Shown here in pieces: positions 34,988-44,194 of a stretch of 64,000 nucleotides of DNA. Under the pieces are notes generated by a model that ran no database searches, had not been told where the DNA came from, and was given only the letters and a program-made list of their open reading frames with translations. Within the stretch, counting starts at the first letter, position 1, and every line of letters begins with the position of its first letter. The stretch is from Variovorax davisae (GTDB lineage: Bacteria > Pseudomonadota > Gammaproteobacteria > Burkholderiales > Burkholderiaceae_C): the NCBI RefSeq assembly GCF_030316845.1, contig NZ_JASZYS010000007.1, positions 186,001 through 250,000 on the forward strand, in the 5' to 3' direction. A program made the translations under genes and the position numbers.

Positions 34988-35088
34988 GGGAAAGGCGTCC
35001 TTTTTCAGCGAAACGGGAAGTGTGCCAGAGGGCGCCGCCGCTTGTCCGCGACGTGGCCGGGGGCAGGCGGCACGGCTATGCTTGCCGG

Positions 35089-35730
35089 ATGATGAAGCTG
35101 CACAACTATTTCCGCTCCTCCGCGTCCTTCCGCGTGCGCATCGCGCTGAACCTGAAGGGCCTCGACTACGAGTACATCCCGGTGCACATCGCGCGCGGCG
35201 AGCACAAGACCGGCCCTTTCGCGGCGATCTCGCCCGACATGCTGGTGCCGCTGCTCGAGGACGACGGCGAGCGCTTCACGCAGTCGATGGCGATCATCGA
35301 ATACCTGGACGAGATCCAGCCCGAGCCGCCGCTGCTGCCGCACGATCCGGTCGGCCGGGCCCGCGTGCGGGCGCTGTCGGAGTCGATCGCCTGCGAGATC
35401 CATCCGCTCAACAACCTGCGCGTGCTCAAGTACCTGGTGCGCGAGCTCAAGCTCGACGACGACGCCAAGAACGGCTGGTACCGCCACTGGGTGCGCGAAG
35501 GCATGCTGGCCTTCGAGCGCCAGCTGGCCCAGCATCCGGCGAGCACCTATTGCTTCGGCAACACCCCCACCATGGCCGACTGCTGCCTGGTGCCGCAGGT
35601 CTTCAATGGCCAGCGCTTCGACTGCGACTTCAGCGGCCTGCCGCGCACCATGGCGGCCTTCGAGGCCTGCATGCAGCTCGACGCCTTCCAGCGGGCCCAG
35701 CCTTCGCGCTGTCCCGACGCCGAAGCGTGA
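35089..35730 (+). CDS. maiA: Maleylacetoacetate/maleylpyruvate isomerase (zeta-class GST)
   Basis: The 213-residue protein has the zeta GST N-terminus LHNYFRSSASFRVRIALNLK, containing the glutathione-activating S-S-x-S motif. The cis-Pro/SQS-type glutathione site (MLVPLLEDD ... FTQSMAIIEYLDE) and the helical C-terminal domain (CEIHPLNNLRVLKYL) follow. It isomerises maleylacetoacetate or maleylpyruvate to the fumaryl form with glutathione. Two ATG codons in tandem (35089, 35092) are both possible. Divergent from the FAH-family hydrolase; pgeF follows 2 nt after its stop. Confidence 0.9.
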   Translation: MMKLHNYFRSSASFRVRIALNLKGLDYEYIPVHIARGEHKTGPFAAISPDMLVPLLEDDGERFTQSMAIIEYLDEIQPEPPLLPHDPVGRARVRALSESIACEIHPLNNLRVLKYLVRELKLDDDAKNGWYRHWVREGMLAFERQLAQHPASTYCFGNTPTMADCCLVPQVFNGQRFDCDFSGLPRTMAAFEACMQLDAFQRAQPSRCPDAEA

Positions 35731-35732
35731 GC

Positions 35733-36482
35733 ATGCCGGACTGGCTGGTGCCCGACTGGCCGCTGCCCGCCGGCGTGCGGGCGCTCTGCACCACGCGCGA
35801 TGGCGGCGTCTCGGCGGGAGCCTGCCGGAGCCTCAACCTGGGCGGCCATGTGGGCGACGATCCGGCCAGCGTGCGGACCAACCGGGCCCGGCTCGAAGCG
35901 GCGCTGGGCGCGCACCCGGTGTTCCTGCAACAGGTGCACGGCACCGAGATCGTGGAACTCGACAGCCGCACGGCCGACGGCGCCGCCGCCGACGCCTGCA
36001 GCACCGCCGAACGCGGTGTCGCCTGCACGATCATGGTCGCCGACTGCCTGCCGGTGCTCTTCACCGATGCGGCAGGCCGCCGCGTGGCGGCCGCGCATGC
36101 GGGCTGGCGCGGGCTGGCCGCGGGCGTGCTCGAACGCACGGTCGCCGCCTTCGGGGGCGAGGGCGGCGCGCCGGCGCTGATGGCCTGGCTCGGGCCCTGC
36201 ATCGGCCCGGACGCCTTCGAGGTTGGCGATGAAGTGCGCGCGGCCTTCGTCGCCGCCTCACCCGCGGCCAGCCGTTGCTTTCGCCCCGCGGGCAGCCCCG
36301 GCAAATGGATGGCCGATCTGGCCGGCCTGGCGCGCCAGCGGCTGCAGGCGGCCGGCGTCACGCGGCTTCATGGCAACGATGGCAGCGAAGCCTGGTGCAC
36401 GGTGCACAACCCGTTACGTTTTTTCTCGCACCGGCGCGACCGCGCCAGCGGCCGCTTCGCGGCCTGCATCTGGCGCCCCTGA
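35733..36482 (+). CDS. pgeF: Polyphenol oxidase/purine nucleoside phosphorylase family protein (PgeF/YfiH)
   Basis: The 249-residue protein matches the Cu-oxidase_4/YfiH family. Key segments are FLQQVHGTEIVELDS, the Cys in MVADCLPVLFTD, the His in VAAAHAGWRGLAAGVLERT, and GPCIGPDAFEVGDEV, which together supply the H-C-H metal site. Bacterial members act as purine nucleoside phosphorylases/adenosine deaminases and in E. coli correct peptidoglycan with a wrong L-Ser. The ATG lies 2 nt after maiA; an in-frame GTG at 35727 is an alternative. Its 3' end overlaps a convergent small gene by 69 nt. Confidence 0.88.
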   Translation: MPDWLVPDWPLPAGVRALCTTRDGGVSAGACRSLNLGGHVGDDPASVRTNRARLEAALGAHPVFLQQVHGTEIVELDSRTADGAAADACSTAERGVACTIMVADCLPVLFTDAAGRRVAAAHAGWRGLAAGVLERTVAAFGGEGGAPALMAWLGPCIGPDAFEVGDEVRAAFVAASPAASRCFRPAGSPGKWMADLAGLARQRLQAAGVTRLHGNDGSEAWCTVHNPLRFFSHRRDRASGRFAACIWRP

Positions 36483-36722
36483 ATCGCCCCGGGCGGCCTG
36501 CGCGTGCGCTCGTACGGCCGCCTCGCGCTCGGCGGCCTCGCGGGCCTTGAGCGCCCTTCGCCGGGCCGGCGTGGCCATCAGGTAAACCACCAGTGCCACC
36601 GGCAAAAGGCCGTAGAGTACAAAGGTAACGATCGCGCCGAGCACGGTGCCGGTGGTGTTGGTGGCTTCCGCCACGGCCATCATCAGGGCCACATAAAGCC
36701 AGGCGATCACGACGAGGTGCAT
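36414..36722 (-). CDS. Small membrane protein of unknown function
   Basis: The 102-residue frame has two hydrophobic helices (LVVIAWLYVALMMAVAEA and TVLGAIVTFVLYGLLPVALV) followed by a basic, Ala/Arg-rich cytoplasmic tail. It runs into the end of pgeF on the other strand, overlapping 69 nt, and the overlapped tail is probably of little importance. No strong ribosome site is seen. The membrane part is well formed and not a shadow of another gene, so I keep it. Confidence 0.65.
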   Translation of the reverse strand: MHLVVIAWLYVALMMAVAEATNTTGTVLGAIVTFVLYGLLPVALVVYLMATPARRRALKAREAAEREAAVRAHAQAARGDSGAPDAGREAAAGAVAPVREKT

Positions 36723-36825
36723 AGATGATGTTTTCAGGCAGGTATGGCGGGCCGCGCTGGTGGGGCCCTGGCGAATACAGCATACTCAAAACCCGAATGC
36801 ACGAGGCGAGGCAGCAGGAGACATC

Positions 36826-38556
36826 ATGAAACACGCACAAGCCCCCGGGGCCGAGACTTTCGCGCCCTTCCAGCAGGCGCTCACGCAGGGATGGGAGAAA
36901 GCCCTCGAATCCTTCCAGTCGCTCGGCGCCCAGGGAACGGCCTCGGCCGGCGCCCCCTGGAGCCAGATGCCCCAGTTGTCGTTCTCGGGCGAGAAGCTGC
37001 GCCAGCTGCAGGAGCAATACGTCACCGAAGCCAGCGCGCTCTGGCACAACGGCTTCGCGGCCCAGGCCGGCGTCGACAAGCGCTTTGCGGGCTCCGCCTG
37101 GGGCAGCAATCCGGTCTCGTCCTTCTCGGCTGCGATCTACCTGCTGAACGCCCGCACCCTGATGGGCATGGCGGAAGCGGTCGAAGCCGACGCCAAGACC
37201 CGCTCGCGGCTGCGCTTCGCGGTCGAGCAATGGATGGCGGCTTCGGCGCCCAGCAACTACCTGGCCTTCAACGCCGAGGCCCAGAAGAAGGCGCTCGAGA
37301 CCCAGGGCGAGAGCATCGCCAAGGGCATCCAGAACCTGATTCACGACCTGCAGCAGGGCCACGTCAGCATGACCGACGAAAGCGCCTTCGAGGTCGGCCG
37401 CAACGTCGGCACCACCGAAGGCGCCGTGGTGTTCGAAAACGACCTGTTCCAGCTGCTCGAATACAAGCCGCTGACCGCGAAGGTCTACGAGCGGCCGCTG
37501 CTGCTGGTGCCGCCGTGCATCAACAAGTTCTACATCCTCGACCTGCAGCCGGAGAATTCGCTGATCCGCTATGCGGTCGAGCAGGGGCACCGCGTCTTCG
37601 TCGTGAGCTGGCGCAACCCCGATGCGTCGATGGCGCAGTACACCTGGGACCAGTACATCGAGGATGCCGCCATCAAGGCGATCCACGTCACGCAGGAGAT
37701 CACCGGCCAGGACAAGCAGGGCGGCCAGATCGACACCCTCGGCTTCTGCGTCGGCGGCACCATCCTGAGCACCGCGCTGGCCGTGCTGGCGGCGCGCGGC
37801 GAGCAGCCGGCAGCCTCGGTCACCCTGCTGACCACCTTGCTCAACTTCACCGACACCGGGGTGCTCGACATCTTCATCGACGAGAACTTCGTCCAGTTCC
37901 GCGAGATGCAGATGGGGCAGGGCGGGCTGCTGCAGGGCGGCGAGCTGGCCTCCACCTTCAGCTTCCTGCGGCCCAACGACCTGGTCTGGAACTACGTGGT
38001 GGGCAACTACCTGAAGGGCGAGACGCCGCCGCCCTTCGACCTGCTCTACTGGAACAGCGACGCCACCAACCTGCCGGGCCCGATGTACTGCTGGTACCTG
38101 CGCAACACCTACCACGAGAACAAGCTCGCGGTGCCGGGCGCGCTGACGGTGGCCGGCGAGCCGGTCGACCTCGGGGCCATCGAGGCGCCGGTCTACATCT
38201 ACGGCTCGCGCGAGGACCACATCGTGCCGATCGGCGGCGCCTATGCCTCGACGCAGGTGCTGAGCGGCAAGAAGCGCTTCGTGATGGGCGCCTCGGGCCA
38301 CATCGCCGGCGTGATCAATCCGCCGGCGAAGAAAAAGCGCAGCCACTGGATCCGCGCCGACGGCAAGCTGCCGGCCACCCAGGCCGAATGGCTGGCCGGC
38401 GCGACCGAGCATCCCGGCAGCTGGTGGACCGACTGGTCCGACTGGCTGAAGACCCACGCGGGCAAGCAGATCGCTGCCCCCAAGGCTTATGGCAAAGGCA
38501 GCGCCTACAAGGCGAGTGAGCCGGCGCCGGGCCGCTATGTCAAGGCCAAGGCCTGA
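36826..38556 (+). CDS. phaC: Class I poly(3-hydroxyalkanoate) synthase
   Basis: PhaC polymerises (R)-3-hydroxybutyryl-CoA into PHB at the granule surface. The 576-residue enzyme has the PhaC N-terminal domain (FQQALTQGWEKALESFQSLG) and an alpha/beta-hydrolase core with the lipase-like box GFCVGG (Cys308 catalytic). The rest of the triad lies in YGSREDHIVP (Asp) and GASGHIAGVINPP (His). The conserved W-N-x-D stretch is seen as LLYWNSDATNLPGPMY. AGGAG precedes ATG 36826. phaA follows after 49 nt as in the Cupriavidus phaCAB operon, but phaB is 8 kb away. Confidence 0.96.
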   Translation: MKHAQAPGAETFAPFQQALTQGWEKALESFQSLGAQGTASAGAPWSQMPQLSFSGEKLRQLQEQYVTEASALWHNGFAAQAGVDKRFAGSAWGSNPVSSFSAAIYLLNARTLMGMAEAVEADAKTRSRLRFAVEQWMAASAPSNYLAFNAEAQKKALETQGESIAKGIQNLIHDLQQGHVSMTDESAFEVGRNVGTTEGAVVFENDLFQLLEYKPLTAKVYERPLLLVPPCINKFYILDLQPENSLIRYAVEQGHRVFVVSWRNPDASMAQYTWDQYIEDAAIKAIHVTQEITGQDKQGGQIDTLGFCVGGTILSTALAVLAARGEQPAASVTLLTTLLNFTDTGVLDIFIDENFVQFREMQMGQGGLLQGGELASTFSFLRPNDLVWNYVVGNYLKGETPPPFDLLYWNSDATNLPGPMYCWYLRNTYHENKLAVPGALTVAGEPVDLGAIEAPVYIYGSREDHIVPIGGAYASTQVLSGKKRFVMGASGHIAGVINPPAKKKRSHWIRADGKLPATQAEWLAGATEHPGSWWTDWSDWLKTHAGKQIAAPKAYGKGSAYKASEPAPGRYVKAKA

Positions 38557-38605
38557 CCACTCACGTTTTTTCTGTCACATCAATCCACGCACCGGAGAGC
38601 ACATC

Positions 38606-39784
38606 ATGGAAGACATCGTCATCGTTTCAGCCGCACGTACCGCCGTGGGCAAGTTCGGCGGATCGCTGGGCAGCATCCCGGCCACCGAACTCGGTGCCAT
38701 CGTGATCAAGGAGTTGCTGGCGCGCGCGAACGTCGGCAACGACCAGATCGGCGAAGTCATCATGGGCCAGGTGCTGACCGCGGGCAGCGGCCAGAATCCG
38801 GCGCGCCAGGCGCTGCTGAAGAGCGGCATCGCCAAGGAGACGCCGGCGCTGACCATCAACGCGGTCTGCGGCTCGGGCCTCAAGGCCGTGATGCTGGCGG
38901 CGCAGGCCGTGGCCACGGGCGACAGCGAAATCGTGATCGCTGGCGGCCAGGAGAGCATGAGCATGGCGCCGCACGTGCTGCCGAACTCGCGCAACGGCCA
39001 GCGCATGGGCGACTGGAAGCTGGTCGACTCGATGATCATCGACGGCCTGTGGGACGTCTACAACCAGTACCACATGGGCATCACGGCCGAGAACGTGGCC
39101 AAGAAGTACGACATCAGCCGGGCCGCGCAGGACGAACTCGCGCTCGGCAGCCAGACCAAGGCCGCGGCCGCGCAGGACGCCGGCAAGTTCAAGGACGAGA
39201 TCGTTGCCGTCAACATCCCGCAGAAGAAGGGCGACCCGGTCGTCTTCGACAAGGACGAGTTCATCAACCGCAAGAGCACCGCCGAAGTGCTGGCCGCCCT
39301 GCGCCCCGCCTTCGACAAGGCCGGCGGCGTGACCGCCGGCAATGCCTCGGGCCTGAACGACGGCGCCGCCGCCGTGATGGTCATGACCGCCAAGAAGGCG
39401 GCCGCGCTGGGCCTGAAGCCGCTCGGGCGGATCGCCAGCTACGCCAGCACCGGGCTCGACCCGGCCTTCATGGGCATGGGCCCCGTGCCGGCGTCGCAGA
39501 AGGCGCTGCAGCGCGCCGGCTGGAAGCCGCAGGACCTCGACGTGCTCGAGATCAACGAGGCCTTCGCGGCCCAGGCCTGCGCGGTGAACCGCGAGATGGG
39601 CTGGGACGTCAACAAGGTCAACGTGAACGGCGGCGCGATCGCCATCGGCCACCCGATCGGCGCGTCGGGCTGCCGCATCCTGGTCACGCTGCTGCACGAG
39701 ATGCAGCGGCAGAACGCCAAGAAGGGCATCGCCTCGCTGTGCATCGGCGGCGGCATGGGCGTGGCGCTCACCATCGAGCGCTGA
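38606..39784 (+). CDS. phaA: Acetyl-CoA acetyltransferase (beta-ketothiolase)
   Basis: PhaA condenses two acetyl-CoA to acetoacetyl-CoA, the first step to PHB. The 392-residue thiolase has the acylated Cys in NAVCGSGLKAV (about residue 89), the His in GGAIAIGHPIGASG and the second Cys in ASLCIGGGMGVAL. CCGGAGAG precedes ATG 38606. It is in an operon with phaC, and the next gene begins 4 nt downstream. Confidence 0.96.
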   Translation: MEDIVIVSAARTAVGKFGGSLGSIPATELGAIVIKELLARANVGNDQIGEVIMGQVLTAGSGQNPARQALLKSGIAKETPALTINAVCGSGLKAVMLAAQAVATGDSEIVIAGGQESMSMAPHVLPNSRNGQRMGDWKLVDSMIIDGLWDVYNQYHMGITAENVAKKYDISRAAQDELALGSQTKAAAAQDAGKFKDEIVAVNIPQKKGDPVVFDKDEFINRKSTAEVLAALRPAFDKAGGVTAGNASGLNDGAAAVMVMTAKKAAALGLKPLGRIASYASTGLDPAFMGMGPVPASQKALQRAGWKPQDLDVLEINEAFAAQACAVNREMGWDVNKVNVNGGAIAIGHPIGASGCRILVTLLHEMQRQNAKKGIASLCIGGGMGVALTIER

Positions 39785-39788
39785 TCTC

Positions 39789-40466
39789 TTGAGCGACGCA
39801 CAGCTCTTTCGCCAGATCCGCGACGAACTGTTCGTCGCCGCGGTGGGCGACGTGCTGGACACCATGGGGTACCAGCACCAGTTCCTGCCGGCCGGCATCG
39901 CGCCGCTCGAGAAATCGATGCGCATCGTCGGCCGTGCCATGCCGGTGCTCGAGGCCGACGTCATCAACGACGGCACGCGCTCGGCCGGTCCTCTGTCGGG
40001 CAAGCCTTTCGGCCTGATGCTGGAGGCGCTCGACGACCTCCAGCCCGGCGAGATCTACATCGCCACCGGTGCCTCGCTGCGCTATGCGCTGTGGGGCGGC
40101 CTGATGTCGACCCGGGCCCGCCACCTGAAGGCGGCGGGCGCGATCCTCGACGGCTACGTGCGCGACGCCGGAGAAATCGAGCGGCTCGGCTTCGATGTCT
40201 TCTGCCGCGGTACCTATGCGCAGGACCAGGGCGTGCGCGGCCAGGTCATCGACTACCGCTGCACGATCGAGATCGAGGGCGTGCGCATCGCGCCCGGCGA
40301 CCTGCTGTTCGGCGACCGCGAGGGCGTGCTGGTGATCCCGCGCGCGGTCGAGGGCGAGGCGGTGGCCAAGGCCCTGGACAAGGTGCGCACCGAGAACAAG
40401 GTGGCCGACGCGATCCGCGGCGGCATGAGCGCCTGCGAGGCGCTGGCGACCTTCGGCGTGATGTGA
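39789..40466 (+). CDS. RraA-like protein (4-hydroxy-4-methyl-2-oxoglutarate aldolase family)
   Basis: The 225-residue protein has the RraA/HMG aldolase fold. Conserved parts are AAVGDVLDTMGY, GGLMSTRARHLKAAGAILDG with the G-x-x-R-D motif (YVRDAGEIERLGF) that binds metal-bound pyruvate, and DLLFGDREGVLVIP. Such enzymes cleave 4-hydroxy-2-oxo acids or decarboxylate oxaloacetate; true RraA regulators of RNase E are shorter. The best start is TTG 39789, only 4 nt after phaA, suggesting coupling; the first ATG is too far inside. The substrate is unclear. The Bug-type binding protein gene downstream may belong with it. Confidence 0.8.
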   Translation: MSDAQLFRQIRDELFVAAVGDVLDTMGYQHQFLPAGIAPLEKSMRIVGRAMPVLEADVINDGTRSAGPLSGKPFGLMLEALDDLQPGEIYIATGASLRYALWGGLMSTRARHLKAAGAILDGYVRDAGEIERLGFDVFCRGTYAQDQGVRGQVIDYRCTIEIEGVRIAPGDLLFGDREGVLVIPRAVEGEAVAKALDKVRTENKVADAIRGGMSACEALATFGVM

Positions 40467-40599
40467 GTGAGTCGCCCGGCAGGGTGCGATCTGCGCATTC
40501 CTGCACGGGGTTCTCGAAAACCGAAGCCCGCCTTCCGAATTCGCCGATTGCGCGTTTGCCGCGCAGCGCCGACCATGCCCGCTCTACTCGGGAGACAAC

Positions 40600-41592
40600 A
40601 TGGATTCGAAGCTGAAGGCGCTGATCGGCGTCACCCTGGGCGCTGCCCTGGCCACCCTCCAGGCACCGGCCGCCGCCCAGGCGGCCTGGCCCGACAAGCC
40701 CGTCACGCTGGTGGTGCCGTATTCGGCCGGCGGCCCCACCGACGTGGTCGCGCGCATGCTCGCGCTCCCGATGGGCAAGTCGCTGGGCCAGACGGTCATC
40801 GTCGAGAACACGGTCGGCGCCGGGGGCACCATTGCACCCGCGCGGGTGGCGCGGGCAGCACCGAACGGCTACACCATCCTGATCCACCACATGGGCATGG
40901 CGACCGCGCCGGCGCTCTACAAGAAGCTGCCGTACGACCCGCTGAAGGACTTCGAGTACGTCGGGCAGGTGCTCGACGTGCCGATGACGCTGCTGTCGCG
41001 CAAGGACTTTCCGGCCAACAACTTCCAGGAGCTGCTGGCCTACGTCAAGACCCACAAGGACAAGGTGTCGCTGGCCAATGCCGGCGTCGGTGCGGTGTCG
41101 CAGCTCTGCGGCCTGCTGTTCACGAGCCAGATCGGGGTCGCGCTGACCACCGTGCCCTACAAGGGCGCCGGTCCGGCGCTCAACGACCTGATGGGCGGCC
41201 AGGTCGACCTGCTGTGCGACCAGACCACGCAGACCGCGCCGGTGATCAAGGAGGGCAACCGGGTCAAGGTGTTCGGCGTGACCACGCCGCAGCGCCTGTC
41301 GAGCCTGCCGAACATCCCGACGCTCGACGAGCAGGGCCTGAAGGGCTTCGACGTGCGGGTCTGGCACGGCGTCTATGCGCCGAAGGGCACGCCGCCGGCG
41401 GTGGTCGACAAGATCAACGCCGCGTTGCGCGTGGCGCTGCAGGACCCGGTGGTCAAGCAGCGCCTGGCCGACCTGAGCTCGGAGATCGTGCCGATGGACA
41501 AGGTCACGCCCGAGGCGCTGCGCACGCACCTGACGGCCGAGGTCGCCAAGTGGGGCAAGGTGATCCGGGCCGCGGGCATCCAGGGGGAGTGA
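40600..41592 (+). CDS. Bug-family tripartite tricarboxylate transporter substrate-binding protein
   Basis: The 330-residue periplasmic protein has a signal peptide (to about residue 28, PAAAQA) and the Bug hallmarks: WPDKPVTLVVPYSAGGPTDV, GQTVIVENTVGAGGTIAP, VPYKGAGPALNDLMGGQVDL and WHGVYAPKGTPPAVVDKINA. Bug proteins bind carboxylates, amino acids or vitamins; in Comamonadaceae they outnumber the TctAB membrane partners, and none is nearby. GGGAGAC precedes ATG 40600. A 133-bp gap separates it from the RraA-like gene. Its stop abuts that of the convergent EEP gene. Confidence 0.93.
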   Translation: MDSKLKALIGVTLGAALATLQAPAAAQAAWPDKPVTLVVPYSAGGPTDVVARMLALPMGKSLGQTVIVENTVGAGGTIAPARVARAAPNGYTILIHHMGMATAPALYKKLPYDPLKDFEYVGQVLDVPMTLLSRKDFPANNFQELLAYVKTHKDKVSLANAGVGAVSQLCGLLFTSQIGVALTTVPYKGAGPALNDLMGGQVDLLCDQTTQTAPVIKEGNRVKVFGVTTPQRLSSLPNIPTLDEQGLKGFDVRVWHGVYAPKGTPPAVVDKINAALRVALQDPVVKQRLADLSSEIVPMDKVTPEALRTHLTAEVAKWGKVIRAAGIQGE

Positions 41593-42468
41593 TCAGTCCC
41601 CGAGTTCGATCATGACCGGTTGATGGTCCGAGGCCTGCGTCTGCAGGTCGACCTCGACCTTTCGCACCCGCGGCGCCAGCGAATCGCTCACGAAGACGAA
41701 GTCGCAGGCGACCGGGTCGGGGCCGTAGGTGCGGTCGAACAGGCGGAAGGTGGCGTCGTGCGGCCGCTCGGGGTGGGCCAGCGGCCAGGCGTCCTGCAGC
41801 CGCCTCGCGGGCGTGCCCCCGGCCGGCAGCGCCGGGTCGACGAAGGCCTGCACGATCTCGTCGTAGGCCGGGTCGCTCGCCGCCATGTTGAAGTCGCCGC
41901 ACAGGATCGCCTGCGGCGTGTGCGCCTTGGCCTGGAAGGGCGAGACTTCGCGCGGGTCGATCGGCGGGGCCGCGGCCTGCTCGCAAGCCTCCAGATGCAG
42001 GGCGCGCAAAGCGCGGGCCTGGGCCAGGCGCTGGCTCGGCGAGTAGTACTCCAGGTGGGTGGTCATCACGCGCAGCGATCCCAATTCGGGGCTGGCCAGC
42101 GTGACCACGGTGCACATGCGCGGCATGCTGCTCACGCTCGGATCGGCCGGCCAGGGCAGGGGGTGATGCTGGACCCGCGACACCGGCAGCCGGGTGGCGA
42201 TCAGGTTGCCGAAGCGCATCGGCCGGCCGTCGGCATCGAACTCGTCGACGGCGGCGCCGAAGAACAGCCGGAAGCCTGGCAGCAGTGCCTGCAGTTCGGC
42301 CGGCTGGTCGCCGGGCTGGCCCGGCATGCCGTCGAAGCCGCAGGCGATCTCCTGCAGGCACAGTACGTCGAAGTCGGCCATGGCGCGGGCGCCGTCGACG
42401 ATGCGCCGCGGGCTCACGACGCCGTCGAGGCCGCGGCACCATTGGGTGTTCCAGGTGACGAGTTTCAT
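41593..42468 (-). CDS. Endonuclease/exonuclease/phosphatase (EEP) family hydrolase
   Basis: The 291-residue protein has the EEP fold: LVTWNTQWCRGLDG at the N-terminus, LCLQEIACG (metal-binding Glu), VMTTHLEYYSPSQRLAQARA, ILCGDFNMAASDPAYDEI (D-x-N) and ASDHQPVMIELGD at the end (Asp-His pair). These act on phosphodiesters or phosphomonoesters. Its ATG overlaps the stop of the upstream permease (ATGA), so it is the last gene of a ugp-like operon. That is where glycerophosphodiesterase ugpQ usually sits. A role as a functional substitute for UgpQ is inference. Confidence 0.88.
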   Translation of the reverse strand: MKLVTWNTQWCRGLDGVVSPRRIVDGARAMADFDVLCLQEIACGFDGMPGQPGDQPAELQALLPGFRLFFGAAVDEFDADGRPMRFGNLIATRLPVSRVQHHPLPWPADPSVSSMPRMCTVVTLASPELGSLRVMTTHLEYYSPSQRLAQARALRALHLEACEQAAAPPIDPREVSPFQAKAHTPQAILCGDFNMAASDPAYDEIVQAFVDPALPAGGTPARRLQDAWPLAHPERPHDATFRLFDRTYGPDPVACDFVFVSDSLAPRVRKVEVDLQTQASDHQPVMIELGD

Positions 42469-43298
42469 TTGATGCCGGCCCTCATGAAGCTCTGCACGAA
42501 CTGCCGCTGGAAAAGCAGGAAGGCGATCAGCAGCGGCGCCGAGGTCATCAAGGTGGCGGCCGTGATGACCGACCAGTCGACGCCCTGGTCGACCGAGGAA
42601 AACACCTGCAGGCCGACGGTCAGCGGCCGCGCGTTGACGCTGTTGGTAATGATGAGCGGCCAGAGGAAATTATTCCAGTGGAAGCTCACCGACACCAGCG
42701 CGAAGGCCGTGTAGACCGGCCGGGCGAGCGGCACGTAGATGCGCCACAGCGTCTGCAGCGCGCTGGCGCCCTCGACCCGCGCGGCCTCGTCGAGCTCCTT
42801 CGGGATGCCCATGAAGGTCTGGCGCAACAGGAAGATCGCGAAGGCCGAGGCGAAGTAGGGCAGGCCGATGGCCAGCAGCGTGTCGACCAGGCCGAGCCGG
42901 GCCATGGTCTTGTAGTTCTCGACCAGCAGGATGTCCGGCATGATCATCAGCTGCACCAGCACCAGGGCGAAGGCGATGCCGCGGCCCTTGAACCGGTAGC
43001 GCGCGAAGGCGTAGGCCGCGAGCGTGCCCAGCACCAGCTGCACCGCCAGCACCATCGCCACCAGCAGCGTGGTGTTGAGGAAGTAGCGCGCGAACGGCGC
43101 GGCCTCCCAGGCACGGCGGAAGTTGTCCAGCGTGAGCGGCGCCGCGAGCGCGAAGCGGGTCGAGAATTCGGCCGGGTGGAAGGCGGTCCAGACCGCATAG
43201 GCCAGCGGCAGGATCCACAGCAGCGCGAGCAGCCAGGCGGCCAGGGTGTCGAGCAGTGTCGGCTCGTTGTAGGCCAGGCGTTGGGTCGGCGCGCTCAC
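42465..43298 (-). CDS. ugpE: ABC transporter permease, UgpE-like
   Basis: The 277-residue inner-membrane permease has about six helices and the EAA loop PKELDEAARVEGASALQTLW. The start is GTG 43298, which overlaps the stop of the preceding permease (GTGA). It matches the second permease of carbohydrate-uptake (CUT1) importers and sits in the order expected for ugpE. Substrate identity (glycerol-3-phosphate or glycerophosphodiesters) is inferred from the binding protein and the EEP partner. Confidence 0.85.
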   Translation of the reverse strand: MSAPTQRLAYNEPTLLDTLAAWLLALLWILPLAYAVWTAFHPAEFSTRFALAAPLTLDNFRRAWEAAPFARYFLNTTLLVAMVLAVQLVLGTLAAYAFARYRFKGRGIAFALVLVQLMIMPDILLVENYKTMARLGLVDTLLAIGLPYFASAFAIFLLRQTFMGIPKELDEAARVEGASALQTLWRIYVPLARPVYTAFALVSVSFHWNNFLWPLIITNSVNARPLTVGLQVFSSVDQGVDWSVITAATLMTSAPLLIAFLLFQRQFVQSFMRAGIK

Positions 43299-44194
43299 TT
43301 GTAGTGCACCTTGCGGTCGAGCACGAAGAACTGGAACAGCGCGATGCCCGCCAGCACCACCACCAGCACCACCGTGATCGCCGAGGCGTAGGCCGTGTCC
43401 CAGAAGCTGAAGCCGACCTCGTACAGGTGGTAGAGCAGCAGGATCGAGGCGTTGTCGGGCCCGCCGCGGGTCAGCACGAACAGGTGGTCGACCATCCGGA
43501 AGGCGTTGATGAAGGCATTGACCAGCACGAACACCGTGGTCGGCATCAGGAGCGGCCACTGCACCCGGCGGAAGAAGTACCAGCGCGAGGCGCCTTCGAT
43601 CGCCGCCGCCTCGCGCAGGCTCGGATTGAGGGTCTGCAACGCGGCCAGGTAGAAGATCATGAAGAAGCCCGCTTCCTTCCAGATCGCCACCAGCGTCACG
43701 GCGCCGAGCGCCGTCGACGGGCTGCCGAGCCAGTTGTGCGAGGGCAGGCCGAGCGCACCCGTGATCTGCTCCAGCAGGCCGTACTGCGGCGTGTAGAAGA
43801 ACAGCCAGATGTTGGCGACCGCGATCATCGGCAGCACGGTCGGCGTGAAGTAGGCCATGCGCAGGAAGGCGCGGCCTGCGATGCGCTCGTTGACCCACAG
43901 CGCCATCACCAGCGCCAGCGCGATCGACAGCGGAATGGTCGCGCCCGCGAACCACAGGTTGTTGCGCACCGCCTTCCAGAACACCGGGTCGCCGACCATG
44001 ACCTGGTAGTTCTCGAGTCCGACCCAGACGCCGGGTCGGCTGCCCTTGGGCGTCGAGTAGAAGCTGTCGACCAGCGTCGAGATGGCCGGCCAGTGCGTGA
44101 ACGCGACCAGCAGCACCAGCGCCGGCAACAGCAGCAGCCAGGCGTGCACCGCCTCGCGGGCGGCGCTGCTGCCGGCGGTGGTGCCGTGCCTCAC
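43295..44194 (-). CDS. ugpA: ABC transporter permease, UgpA-like
   Basis: The 299-residue permease has six helices beginning AWLLLLPALVLLVAFTHWPA and the EAA loop SLREAAAIEGASRWYFFRRV. The GTG start at 44194 overlaps the binding protein stop (GTGA), and its own stop overlaps ugpE, so all four genes are translationally coupled. The sequence W-P-A-x-x-T-L-V-D-S-F after the first helix is usual for UgpA. Confidence 0.86.
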   Translation of the reverse strand: MRHGTTAGSSAAREAVHAWLLLLPALVLLVAFTHWPAISTLVDSFYSTPKGSRPGVWVGLENYQVMVGDPVFWKAVRNNLWFAGATIPLSIALALVMALWVNERIAGRAFLRMAYFTPTVLPMIAVANIWLFFYTPQYGLLEQITGALGLPSHNWLGSPSTALGAVTLVAIWKEAGFFMIFYLAALQTLNPSLREAAAIEGASRWYFFRRVQWPLLMPTTVFVLVNAFINAFRMVDHLFVLTRGGPDNASILLLYHLYEVGFSFWDTAYASAITVVLVVVLAGIALFQFFVLDRKVHYK